Assembly (NCBI GenBank): GCA_027698105.1 | Contig: JAQERH010000006.1 | Coordinates: 34,015 to 98,014 of the forward strand | DNA: 64,000 bases | Origin: Lachnospiraceae bacterium AM93-12TA | Lineage (GTDB): Bacteria; Bacillota; Clostridia; Lachnospirales; Lachnospiraceae | Reading direction: 5' to 3' | Shown: positions 25,042 through 33,209 of the stretch, piece after piece | Layout of the letters: each line of letters opens with the position of its first letter | Position numbering within the stretch: the first letter of the stretch is position 1 | The notes under the pieces: generated by a model | Database searches by the model: none | What the model was told of the DNA's origin: nothing | The model's input: the letters and a program-made list of their open reading frames with translations, nothing else | Program-made: the position numbers and the translations under genes

Positions 25042-25695
25042 ATGAAAACAGAGTTAGAACAGGTGCTTCCAGAGGATATTGAGAAGAGAAGCTTTGAAAT
25101 CATTTCAGAGGAACTCTTGACATTGTATCCGGAATTTAAGTGTACACCGCAGGAGGAACTGATCTTAAAGCGTGTCATCCACACGACAGCGGATTTCGAC
25201 TACGCTGAAAATCTGATTTTTTCGGAGGGTGCTGTAAAACAGGCTTTGGAAGCATTAAAGAACGGAGCCGTGATTGTGACAGATACTAACATGGGAAAGG
25301 CTGGAATTAACAAAAAGAGCCTGGAAAAGCTGGGATCCCAGGTTTACTGCTTTATGGCTGATCCGGATGTGGCAGAAAAGGCTGCAAAAGAGGGGACAAC
25401 ACGAGCTGCAGCCAGCATGGATAAGACTGCAGAGATGGGAAAAGACTGTATTATCGCTGTGGGAAATGCTCCGACAGCTCTGGTACGTCTCTATGAGCTG
25501 ATTCAGGAGGGCAGGCTGTCTCCGAAGCTGATCATCGGAGTGCCTGTAGGCTTTGTCAATGTAGTCCAGTCGAAAGAGATGATACTTTCTCTGGAGCATA
25601 CTCCTTATATTGTGGCCAGAGGGAGAAAAGGAGGCAGCAATGTGGCAGCTGCCATCTGCAACGGCCTGATTTACCAGCTGGCCAGAGAGCGTTAA
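25042..25695 (+). CDS. cbiC: Cobalt-precorrin-8 methylmutase CbiC
   Basis: 217-residue enzyme moving the methyl group from C11 to C12 to form cobyrinic acid. The catalytic histidine lies in VIHTTADFDY (His47). TDTNMGKAGI, GNAPTALVRL and GVPVGFVNVVQSKE are all family blocks, and RKGGSNVAAAICNGL closes it. ATG 25042 has AAGGAGGGAAGG upstream, 16 bases after the cbiP stop. Last gene of this cobalamin sub-cluster. Confidence 0.95.
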   Translation: MKTELEQVLPEDIEKRSFEIISEELLTLYPEFKCTPQEELILKRVIHTTADFDYAENLIFSEGAVKQALEALKNGAVIVTDTNMGKAGINKKSLEKLGSQVYCFMADPDVAEKAAKEGTTRAAASMDKTAEMGKDCIIAVGNAPTALVRLYELIQEGRLSPKLIIGVPVGFVNVVQSKEMILSLEHTPYIVARGRKGGSNVAAAICNGLIYQLARER

Positions 25696-25727
25696 AAGAA
25701 AATTTTTTTTAAACATTTAGAAAGAAC

Positions 25728-25756
25728 CTGCCGGCAGAGCTTTCTTCTGCCGGCAG
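25728..25756. terminator. Hairpin between convergent cbiC and high-cysteine protein gene
   Basis: 11-bp perfect arms CTGCCGGCAGA (25728-25738) and TCTGCCGGCAG (25746-25756) with a 7-base loop. No clean U-tract follows on the plus strand; on the minus strand GTTCTTTCT follows. It is placed to end both convergent genes, but efficiency is uncertain. Confidence 0.6.
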
Positions 25757-25796
25757 CTGTCGGTTTAGAAAAGCGGTTTTTTAATGCCGTTTAAAA

Positions 25797-26048
25797 TCAG
25801 CAGCAGAAGCCGCCGCCTCCGTTACCGCCTCCACAGCAGCAGCACAGCAGAATGATCCAGATCAGGCATTCACAGCCTCCTCCGAAGCCTCCGCATCCAC
25901 CGCCGCAGCCATTATGTTCACAGCAGAAGCCGCCGCCGCAGCCACCGCAGCACAGCAGGATCAGAATCAGGAAAATCATGTTATTTCCGCCTCCTGCTGT
26001 CTCGCACCCACATCCGCATCCGCAGTTAGTTGCTGATAAATCACTCAT
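25797..26048 (-). CDS. Gly/Cys-rich small protein (chorion class high-cysteine HCB protein 13-like)
   Basis: 83 residues of which 19 are Cys and 27 Gly, by count. It starts MSDLSATNCGCGCGC, then has two short hydrophobic stretches (NMIFLILILL and CLIWIILL) embedded in Cys/Gly runs. Clostridial genomes often annotate such proteins as chorion class high-cysteine HCB protein 13; their function is unknown (metal binding, spore or envelope roles have been supposed). Start chosen at 26048, where GGAGGAA lies 8 bases upstream on the minus strand. Upstream in-frame codons lack a site. Confidence 0.72.
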   Translation of the reverse strand: MSDLSATNCGCGCGCETAGGGNNMIFLILILLCCGGCGGGFCCEHNGCGGGCGGFGGGCECLIWIILLCCCCGGGNGGGGFCC

Positions 26049-26152
26049 ACCAAGTTCCTCCGACTTTTTCTTTACACTCCATCTTATGCCTGACTGCTTG
26101 CCACAGTTTCCATGAAAATCTAAATAATCTGAAAAATATGCAGGACAGGTGA

Positions 26153-26180
26153 TTGAAGGTACACAGAAAGTGTGTATAAT
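26153..26180 (+). promoter_or_regulatory. Promoter of the alaX-type gene
   Basis: TTGAAG (26153-26158), 16-base spacer, TATAAT (26175-26180), about 48 bases before the start codon. It lies in the divergent gap with the high-cysteine gene. Confidence 0.65.
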
Positions 26181-26227
26181 TATAATCATTGACCGGACAG
26201 GTCTTAAAACAGGAGGTTAGACGGAAT

Positions 26228-27400
26228 ATGGAAAAATTATTTTATGAGGAACCATATCAGAAAACTTTTACAGCAGAGGTAGTTTCCTGCGTAAAAGGAA
26301 AGAAGGGATTTGAGATAGAGCTTGACCGGACTGCGTTTTATCCGGAGGGCGGCGGGCAGCCGGCTGACAGGGGAATGCTGGGAGAGGCAGAGGTTGCGGA
26401 CGTACAGGAGAAAGAAGGAAGAATTCTTCATTTTACAGACAGGGAGCTTCCTGTTGGAACAGAGGTGACAGGAGTCATCGACTGGGAGGAGCGTTTTTCC
26501 AATATGCAGCAGCATTCAGGAGAACATATCGTATCCGGGCTGATTCACAGTACCTTTGGATATGACAATGTAGGCTTTCACATGGGAAAAGAGGAGATGA
26601 CCATTGATTTAAATGGCCCTATGACCTGGGAACAGCTGATGGATATTGAGCGCAGGGCCAATCAGATTGTGTGGGATAATCTTCCGGTACATATTTCTTA
26701 TCCGTCTCCGGAGGAGCTGGCTGAGATTCCCTACAGAAGCAAAAAGGAGCTGACTGGGCAGGTCAGGATTGTGGAGGTGCCGGGAGCAGATATCTGCGCA
26801 TGCTGTGGAACCCATGTGGCCCGGACAGGAGAGATTGGCCTGATTAAGTTTTTTTCTATGATCAATTATAAAGGAGGAGTCCGTATTTCCATGCTCTGCG
26901 GAAAAAAGGCTCTTTTGGCCTGTGAGAGAAGAGTAGAGCAGGCAGATGCCATTTCAACGCTGCTGTCTGCAAAGGTGGAGGAAATCGTGGAGGCAGTCAC
27001 CCGCCAGAAGGAGGAACTGGCAGCGGAAAAGTTTTCGTCAGCAGCTCTGTCGCGGCAGCTGATGGACTTAAAGGCAGCATCCTATCCAGATTCAGAGGGA
27101 GTGCTGGCTGTTTTTGAGGAGAGCTTTTCACCGGTGCAGGTGCGCCAGTTCTGCAATCTTTTGGTGGAGACAGGAAAGGGAAGGATTACGGCTGTATTTG
27201 GCGGAGGAAAGGAAGGATTTTCCTATGTCATGGCCAGCCAGAAGGAAAATATGCGGGAACTCAGCCGCGATTTAAACCGTGATTTAAATGGACGGGGCGG
27301 TGGCAGTGAAAAAATGGTTCAGGGAAGCCTGAGCGCATCTAAAACAGAGATTGAAGCCTGGTTTAAGCGTTTGGAAGCTGGAATGAGGCAGGACTCATAA
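26228..27400 (+). CDS. Alanyl-tRNA editing protein, AlaX-like with C-terminal DHHA1 domain
   Basis: 390-residue free-standing homolog of the alanyl-tRNA synthetase editing region. It should hydrolyse mischarged Ser- or Gly-tRNA(Ala). The zinc site is visible as HSGEH (His96 and His100) and CCGTHVARTGEIG further on. The N-terminal part has FYPEGGGQPADRG. The C-terminal ~150 residues have a coiled region and GGGKEGFSYVMAS with NGRGGGSEKMVQGS, typical of DHHA1. Start ATG 26228 follows AGGAGG by 11 bases. It is 11 bases from the next gene, so probably co-transcribed. Confidence 0.9.
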   Translation: MEKLFYEEPYQKTFTAEVVSCVKGKKGFEIELDRTAFYPEGGGQPADRGMLGEAEVADVQEKEGRILHFTDRELPVGTEVTGVIDWEERFSNMQQHSGEHIVSGLIHSTFGYDNVGFHMGKEEMTIDLNGPMTWEQLMDIERRANQIVWDNLPVHISYPSPEELAEIPYRSKKELTGQVRIVEVPGADICACCGTHVARTGEIGLIKFFSMINYKGGVRISMLCGKKALLACERRVEQADAISTLLSAKVEEIVEAVTRQKEELAAEKFSSAALSRQLMDLKAASYPDSEGVLAVFEESFSPVQVRQFCNLLVETGKGRITAVFGGGKEGFSYVMASQKENMRELSRDLNRDLNGRGGGSEKMVQGSLSASKTEIEAWFKRLEAGMRQDS

Positions 27401-27411
27401 GAAAGGAAGCT

Positions 27412-28626
27412 ATGGAATTAAATAAAGAAAATATGAAAAAAATTATGCTGCTGATTCTGTATACCATCGTCATTTTGTCGCTGGCTTTTCATATAGAATA
27501 TGCGGCGAAATTTCTGAAAACAGGACTCCAGCTTTTATTTCCATTTTTAGTGGGAACGGCGATTGCCTTTATTTTGAACGTGCCCATGCGGTTTATTGAG
27601 ACAAAGGTTTTAGGCGGGCTGCTGGGAATGAAGGAAAAAAGCAGACTGAAACGTCCAATCAGCCTTCTGCTTGCCATTTTGTTTGTCCTGGTGATTGTAG
27701 CAGTTGTCAGCCTTGTGGTAGTTCCGGAGCTGACGGGAACCTTAATAGGACTGAAACGTCTGGTGCCGGCCTTTTTTGAAAACCTCCAGATCCAGTCAGA
27801 GCGCGTATTTGCCCAGTACCCGGAGATTGTCGATTATATTAACAGTATTGAGGTGGACTGGAAAGCTTTGATGGAAGAAGTGGCCGCTTTTGTTACTGTG
27901 GGAGCTGGAAGCATTCTGTCCTCTACCGTAACGGCAGCTGTTTCTATTGCAAGCGGTCTGGCGACACTGAGTATTTCCTTTATTTTTTCGCTGTATATCC
28001 TTCTGCAGAAGGAGACTCTGGCCAGACAGTTTAAGCGTCTGTTTTATGCTTATTTTCCAGAAAAGACAGTTGACAGAGGCCTGACTGTGCTGCGCATGAC
28101 AGAACGGATTTTTTCTAAGTTTTTTACAGGACAGTGCGCAGAGGCAGTCATTCTCGGCACAATGTTCTTTGTAACCCTGACTGTACTTCGCATGCCATTT
28201 GCCCTGTTAATCGGTGTACTGATTGCTTTTACCGCCCTGATTCCTATTTTTGGCGCTTTTATCGGCTGTGCGGTGGGAATTTTCCTGATGCTGATGGTAA
28301 GCCCTGTCCAGGCGTTCTGGTTTACAATTATTTTCTTTGTACTCCAGCAGATAGAGGGCAATCTGATTTATCCTCATGTAGTAGGAGGTTCTGTGGGACT
28401 TCCTTCTATCTGGGTGCTGGCAGCTGTTTCTTTAGGCGGAAGCATGATGGGAATCGTGGGAATGCTGGTATTTATTCCGCTCTGTTCGGTAGGCTATGCG
28501 CTTTTAAAAGAAAATGTGGGACACCAGCTGGCCAGAAAACACATCAGCGGAGAGAAGACTGCTGTTCCTGTGGCGAAGCAGGAAAAAAAGCAGGAAAAGA
28601 AAACAGATTCTGAAAAAACAGATTAA
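27412..28626 (+). CDS. AI-2E family transporter (PerM-like membrane protein)
   Basis: 404-residue membrane protein of the AI-2E/PerM family with about eight transmembrane helices. Helices cluster at residues ~10-50 and 75-100, a soluble segment lies at ~100-160, and the family block PFALLIGVLIAFTALIPIFGAFIG precedes GNLIYPHVVGGSVGLPSIWVL. The C-terminus is Lys/Glu-rich and cytoplasmic. The family name comes from one member; substrate here is unknown. Preceded by GAAAGGAAG. Confidence 0.88.
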   Translation: MELNKENMKKIMLLILYTIVILSLAFHIEYAAKFLKTGLQLLFPFLVGTAIAFILNVPMRFIETKVLGGLLGMKEKSRLKRPISLLLAILFVLVIVAVVSLVVVPELTGTLIGLKRLVPAFFENLQIQSERVFAQYPEIVDYINSIEVDWKALMEEVAAFVTVGAGSILSSTVTAAVSIASGLATLSISFIFSLYILLQKETLARQFKRLFYAYFPEKTVDRGLTVLRMTERIFSKFFTGQCAEAVILGTMFFVTLTVLRMPFALLIGVLIAFTALIPIFGAFIGCAVGIFLMLMVSPVQAFWFTIIFFVLQQIEGNLIYPHVVGGSVGLPSIWVLAAVSLGGSMMGIVGMLVFIPLCSVGYALLKENVGHQLARKHISGEKTAVPVAKQEKKQEKKTDSEKTD

Positions 28627-28635
28627 AAGACAGAA

Positions 28636-28674
28636 ACCGGCAGCCATACATATCTTTCCTGCATGGCTGCCGGT
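28636..28674. terminator. Bidirectional hairpin terminator
   Basis: Perfect 12-bp arms ACCGGCAGCCAT (28636-28647) and ATGGCTGCCGGT (28663-28674) with a 15-base loop, followed by GTTTC. It sits between convergent genes ending at 28626 and 28695. Confidence 0.7.
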
Positions 28675-28694
28675 GTTTCAGGGGACAGGACTTC

Positions 28695-28949
28695 CTAGTC
28701 AAAATCAGCGTGAAAGGTCTGTCCGCCGGAGGTAATCGTTACATAGGCCAGATTAAATTCTTCCTGCAGAACATCCACCCGGTATTCAAAGACGTCTCCA
28801 TTATCCCGCTTTGACATGAACAGGTAGGATCCTTCTTCCTTGTCCTCGATTTCATCACAGATTTCATTATAAAATTCTTCACCGTCTACCGGTCCGGTGT
28901 ATCCACTTTCCCGGATGGTATCTTCGATTGCTTTAAAAAACTCTTCCAT
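28695..28949 (-). CDS. Small acidic protein of unknown function
   Basis: 84 residues, strongly acidic at the N-terminus (MEEFFKAIEDTIRESGYTG) with a basic/beta-rich second half (LFMSKRDNGDVFEYRVDVL) and a TFHADFD end. I recognise no domain. The start is convincing: AAAAAGGAGA lies a few bases upstream on the minus strand. It is flanked by a bidirectional terminator and divergent from the tetrapyrrole operon. Cytoplasmic by composition. Confidence 0.7.
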   Translation of the reverse strand: MEEFFKAIEDTIRESGYTGPVDGEEFYNEICDEIEDKEEGSYLFMSKRDNGDVFEYRVDVLQEEFNLAYVTITSGGQTFHADFD

Positions 28950-29026
28950 GGTAAATCTCCTTTTTCATTTACTTAAAATCAGTATACAGGTCTGAACGTG
29001 TATCGTCAATCGCAGGATAAATTTAT

Positions 29027-29054
29027 TTGAAATTGCAGGCGTTTTGTGTATAAT
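29027..29054 (+). promoter_or_regulatory. Promoter of the sirC-hemC-cobA/hemD operon
   Basis: TTGAAA (29027-29032), 16-base spacer, TATAAT (29049-29054). The leader to the first start codon is only about 55 bases, too short for a cobalamin riboswitch. Confidence 0.7.
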
Positions 29055-29113
29055 AGGATGAGCAAAGATGAAATGCTTCAGCGTACATGAAAAACGGGAA
29101 GGCGGAGAATGGC

Positions 29114-29653
29114 ATGTCATATTTTCCAATGTTTGTAGATCTTGAAAAAAAGCAGATCCTGGCAGTGGGAGCCGGAACCGTAGGATTCAGAAGGATATCT
29201 GTACTTTTGAGTTTTGGAGCCTGTGTTACAGTGGTGGATCCGGAAAGTGTGTTTCTGGAGAAACTGGTGAAGCCTGGTGAGGAGACATTTTTACAGGGAG
29301 GCAGCATCTGCTGGCTGAAAGGAACCTATGAGGAATATAGGGACACTGTGCTGAGCAGACAGCCTTATTTTATGGTTCTGACCTCGACAGGACACCCTGA
29401 TACAGATAGCCAGGCGGCAGCTGATGGCAGGAGAGCAGGGGCTTTTGTCAGTATGGCCTCAGACAGAACTCAGTCCGATTTCTATTTTCCAGGAATTGCA
29501 GCAGCCGGCCCTGTAACGGCAGGCGTTACGGCAGGCGGAGAGAATCACCGCCTGGCCCGGATTGCTTCCCAGGAAGTGAGAGAACTGTTTGAAAGAAAGG
29601 CAGAGGAATGGAAACAGGCAGCAGGGGAAGATAAAAGGAGAGACAGCCAATGA
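29114..29653 (+). CDS. Precorrin-2 dehydrogenase (SirC/Met8-like)
   Basis: 179-residue NAD-dependent enzyme oxidising precorrin-2 to sirohydrochlorin, feeding siroheme and anaerobic cobalamin synthesis. It opens YFPMFVDLEKKQILAVGAG, with the Rossmann glycines in VGAGTVGFRR. SDFYFPGIAAAGPVTAGVTAGG matches the Met8/CysG conserved region. Start ATG 29114 has GGAAGGCGGAG upstream; an ATG at 29087 would add nine residues without a site. The stop overlaps hemC as ATGA. It may also chelate metal, as Met8 does, but that cannot be told here. Confidence 0.87.
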   Translation: MSYFPMFVDLEKKQILAVGAGTVGFRRISVLLSFGACVTVVDPESVFLEKLVKPGEETFLQGGSICWLKGTYEEYRDTVLSRQPYFMVLTSTGHPDTDSQAAADGRRAGAFVSMASDRTQSDFYFPGIAAAGPVTAGVTAGGENHRLARIASQEVRELFERKAEEWKQAAGEDKRRDSQ

Positions 29654-30573
29654 GCAGAAAAACAGTAAAAGTGGGAAGCAGGGAAAGCCGACTGGCAGTG
29701 CGTCAGACAGAGCTTGTGATGGAGGCAGTCCGGAAGGCTGATCCGAAGATAGAGACTCAGCTGATTACCATGAAGACAACAGGGGATCGGATTTTAAACC
29801 AGGCCCTTGATAAAATAGGCGGAAAAGGTCTGTTTGTGAAAGAACTTGACAAAGCGCTTATGGAAGGAACGATAGATCTGTCTGTCCATAGCCTGAAAGA
29901 TATGCCTATGGAGGTTCCAAACGAACTTCCGATTTTAGCCTGTCCGTTTGCTGAAGACAGAAGAGATGTATTGATTTTAAGAGCCGGTCTGACGGAACTT
30001 CCAAAAGATCCTGTGATTGGGACAGGGAGCAGACGAAGGCAGCTTCAGGCGGCTTTGCTTTATCCGGAGGCAGAATTTAAAGGTATCCGGGGAAATATTC
30101 ATACAAGACTGAAAAAGCTGGATGATGGAGAGTATGATGCGCTGATTCTGGCGGCAGCCGGGATTCTGCGTATGGGGCTTGGAGACCGGATCAGCCGATT
30201 TTTCTCAGTAGAGGAAATGATCCCGGCTGCGGGACAGGGGATTTTAGCAGTACAGGGCAGGCGGGAGGATTCCTGGCCTTTTCTTGAGCTGGTTCATTCC
30301 AGGGAGACTTATCTGGCTGCCCAGGCAGAGAGAAGTTTTGTGCGGACTCTTGACGGGGGCTGTTCTTCACCGGTAGCTGCCTGTGCCGTAGTAGAAAACG
30401 GGCTTCTGCTTCTCAGAGGACTTTATTTCGATGAAGAGACAGGAAGAATGACGACAGGCACAGCAGAGGGAAAGCCGGAGCAGGCAGAAGAAATCGGGCG
30501 TCGCCTGGCTGTGAAGCTGAGAGACGGACAACAGGATAAGGGAGAGAATCACCATGACAAACAAACAGAATAA
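29650..30573 (+). CDS. hemC: Hydroxymethylbilane synthase
   Basis: 307-residue porphobilinogen deaminase that polymerises four porphobilinogens. It opens KVGSRESRLAVRQTE; GGKGLFVKELDKAL and DLSVHSLKDMP follow; the dipyrromethane-cofactor cysteine is in LDGGCSSPVAA (Cys238). Overlaps the preceding gene by 4 bases and the following one by 20. With the neighbours it provides uroporphyrinogen III and precorrin-2. hemA, hemL and hemB are not in this window. Confidence 0.95.
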   Translation: MSRKTVKVGSRESRLAVRQTELVMEAVRKADPKIETQLITMKTTGDRILNQALDKIGGKGLFVKELDKALMEGTIDLSVHSLKDMPMEVPNELPILACPFAEDRRDVLILRAGLTELPKDPVIGTGSRRRQLQAALLYPEAEFKGIRGNIHTRLKKLDDGEYDALILAAAGILRMGLGDRISRFFSVEEMIPAAGQGILAVQGRREDSWPFLELVHSRETYLAAQAERSFVRTLDGGCSSPVAACAVVENGLLLLRGLYFDEETGRMTTGTAEGKPEQAEEIGRRLAVKLRDGQQDKGENHHDKQTE

Positions 30574-32113
30574 GGGAAAGGTATGGCTGGTGGGAGCCGG
30601 ACCGGGAGATGCAGGGCTTCTGACACTGCGGGGACGGGAGGTGCTTGAACAGGCAGAATCCGTGGTTTACGATGCTCTGGTAGGAGATGGGATTCTGGGG
30701 TGGATTCCCGAAGCTGCCAGACAGATTTATGTAGGAAAACGGGGAGGCTCCCATACAAAATCTCAGGATGAAATTAATGAAATTCTGGTAGAAGAGGCTT
30801 CCAGAGGCAGGCGGGTAGTCCGCTTAAAAGGCGGAGATCCCTTTGTCTTCGGACGGGGAAGTGAGGAGGCAGAAGTGCTTCGCGCCCATGGGATTCCTTT
30901 TGAAGTAGTTCCGGGAGTCACATCTGCGGTAGCTGTTCCTGCTTACTGTGGAATTCCTGTGACTCACAGAGGCATTGCCCCGTCCTTCCATGTGATTACA
31001 GGACACAGGAAGAATGGAGAACCGGCTCAGATGGATTACAGTTCTATGGTAAAAGAGGGGGGAACCCTGATTTTCCTGATGGGAGTTACGTCAGCAGAAC
31101 ATATCTGTCAGGAACTGATAAAGGGAGGGATGGATAAAAATACTCCTGCTGCTCTTCTGGAAAAGGGAACTACTGCAGGACAGAAAAAGGCAGTTTCTAC
31201 AGTGGAACATCTCTGGGAGGAAGGAAAAAGGCAGGGAATCCGTCCGCCGGCTATTATCGTGGTAGGAGGTGTCTGCGGGCTTGCCGATACCTGCAGCTGG
31301 CTGGAGGAAAAGCCTTTATTTGGAGAAAAAATCCTGGTAACAAGGCCAAAACGCCGCTCTCATGGAATGGCAGCGCGCCTTCGGGAGGCCGGGGCAGAGG
31401 TAGTGGAGCTTCCAGCGGCAGAGCCGAGACTGATTCAAAAAGAAGAGGAGAGGGCTGCCCTGAAACAGGCAGTTCTGGAAAGCAGCCGCTATGGATGGGC
31501 TGTGTTTACAAGTCCCAGCGGCGTGGAGCTGTTCTTTGAATTTATGAAGGAAGAACGAATTGATATCAGAGCCCTTGGCAGTCTGCGATTTGCGGTCATT
31601 GGAGAGGGCACCAGAAAAAGCCTCGAAGCTTATGGCTTTTATGCAGATTATATGCCGGGACGGTACTATGCAGAGGATTTGGGGGCAGGACTGGCTGATT
31701 TTATTGCAAAAGAAAAAGCACAGGGCAGCACAGCATCGGAAACCGTTCTTCTTCTGAGAGCCAGAAAGGCTTCAAAAGCGCTGACAGAAAAGCTGAAAGA
31801 AGCTGGAATTGATTTCGAGGAAAGGGTGCTCTATGATACAGAAACAGCAGATGTATCGCCTCAGGCAGAGAGGGTAAAGAATCTTCTTTCTAAAAAAGCG
31901 TTTTCCTTTGTTACCTTTACCAGTGCCTCAACAGTGGAAGGATTTCTGAACATGCTGAATCCCAGCGAAGAGGAAAAGGAAGGCTTTACAGCCGTGTGTA
32001 TCGGAGAACAGACAAGGCAGGCAGCTGAGGCAGCCGGTATGAGAACGGTTGTCTCTGCCATTCCGTCCATGGACAGCATGGCAGAGCGTATGGAAGAGCT
32101 TTGCAGGCATTAA
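30554..32113 (+). CDS. cobA-hemD: Fused uroporphyrinogen-III C-methyltransferase and uroporphyrinogen-III synthase
   Basis: 519-residue bifunctional protein. Residues ~8-250 are the SAM-dependent methyltransferase (CobA/SUMT): [31 protein letters not shown] and [21 protein letters not shown]. Residues ~255-519 are HemD, which closes and inverts ring [36 protein letters not shown] and [14 protein letters not shown]. The fusion channels hydroxymethylbilane to precorrin-2 and is common in clostridia. Its TAA and the stop of the convergent gene share the sequence TTAA at 32110-32113. Confidence 0.94.
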   Translation: MTNKQNKGKVWLVGAGPGDAGLLTLRGREVLEQAESVVYDALVGDGILGWIPEAARQIYVGKRGGSHTKSQDEINEILVEEASRGRRVVRLKGGDPFVFGRGSEEAEVLRAHGIPFEVVPGVTSAVAVPAYCGIPVTHRGIAPSFHVITGHRKNGEPAQMDYSSMVKEGGTLIFLMGVTSAEHICQELIKGGMDKNTPAALLEKGTTAGQKKAVSTVEHLWEEGKRQGIRPPAIIVVGGVCGLADTCSWLEEKPLFGEKILVTRPKRRSHGMAARLREAGAEVVELPAAEPRLIQKEEERAALKQAVLESSRYGWAVFTSPSGVELFFEFMKEERIDIRALGSLRFAVIGEGTRKSLEAYGFYADYMPGRYYAEDLGAGLADFIAKEKAQGSTASETVLLLRARKASKALTEKLKEAGIDFEERVLYDTETADVSPQAERVKNLLSKKAFSFVTFTSASTVEGFLNMLNPSEEEKEGFTAVCIGEQTRQAAEAAGMRTVVSAIPSMDSMAERMEELCRH

Positions 32114-32994
32114 CGGGAACTATTAGCCCTAAACTCTATAATATCTTTTAAAAGCAGGTCTGACACCCGCATTCCGCCGTACCCGGTGCCTATGTGGATG
32201 TCAGGCTTTTTTGCACCGTGGAAATCGGAACCGCCGGTTGGAAGCAGATGAAACAGGCGGCACAGACTGCGGAGCCGTCTGCTCTGTTCCGCTGTGTGGG
32301 AAGAATAGTAGACCTCCATCCCCTGAAGCCCTGCCCCGGAAAGCTCTGCTGTGAGCGCTTCAATTTCCCGCCAGGACAGGTGGTAGCGCATGGGATGTGC
32401 AAAGACAGGAAATCCGCCTGCCTTTAAAATCAGGGAGACCGCATCCTTTGGCTCAACTGTCTTTTTCAGGGGACAATATTTTCCGCCAGAAGCAAGATAC
32501 CGTTTAAAAGCCTGTTCGACAGTGGAAACATACCCGCGTTTAATCAGAGCTGAAGCAAAATGGGCTCTGGTAATTACTGTGTCAGAAATGCCTTCTGTCA
32601 GATCTTCCATGGATAAAAGGATCCCATCTGCTGCCAGGCGGCGGAGAATTTCGCTGTTTCGTGACTCTCTGGCCGATATCATATCTTCCAGAAATGCCTT
32701 AAAATCTTTCTGTTCCGGTTCAATAAAAAGTCCCAGAATGTGAATTTCTGTTTCTTTTCCGTCATGAAACCAGCTGCAGGAAAGCTCGGTTCCGGGAATC
32801 ACTGCCGGAGCAAACAGACCGGCATCCCTTCTTTTTTTCTCAGCAGCCAGCGCCTTTGAAACTCCGGCTGTCGTATCGTGATCCGTCAGCGCGATGGCAG
32901 ACAATCCTGCTTTTGCAGCGCAGTCCACCACCTCCTCTGGAGTCATCGTTCCGTCAGAAGCGTTGGAATGTACGTGAAGATCAATATAGCCCAT
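32110..32994 (-). CDS. PHP-domain phosphoesterase
   Basis: 294-residue metal-dependent hydrolase of the PHP family, similar to the YciV/RNase AM type that acts on nucleoside 3',5'-bisphosphates or short RNA. Metal-ligand motifs are all present: DLHVHSNASDG, LTDHDT, GTELSC, VFAHPMRYH and GGSDFHG. Start chosen at 32994, with AGGAGGGATC upstream; upstream in-frame codons read as a hydrophobic non-homologous leader in the promoter region. Cytoplasmic. Exact substrate inferred only from family. Confidence 0.88.
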   Translation of the reverse strand: MGYIDLHVHSNASDGTMTPEEVVDCAAKAGLSAIALTDHDTTAGVSKALAAEKKRRDAGLFAPAVIPGTELSCSWFHDGKETEIHILGLFIEPEQKDFKAFLEDMISARESRNSEILRRLAADGILLSMEDLTEGISDTVITRAHFASALIKRGYVSTVEQAFKRYLASGGKYCPLKKTVEPKDAVSLILKAGGFPVFAHPMRYHLSWREIEALTAELSGAGLQGMEVYYSSHTAEQSRRLRSLCRLFHLLPTGGSDFHGAKKPDIHIGTGYGGMRVSDLLLKDIIEFRANSSR

Positions 32995-33209
32995 AAAAGG
33001 ATCCCTCCTGAAAAATATTAATAGAATTAAAACTGCTGTAACGGTTCTGTAACAACCCTTAGTAAAAAGATACAATGTATCATACCACAAAACTGGCTCC
33101 GGGTAAAATTTCGACAGAAATAAAATTTTTAAGAAATAAGTCATTTCATTTTTAGTAAATTGTGCTATACTTGTTCCATAATACTATACTAAGATTTCAG
33201 GTGATAAGC

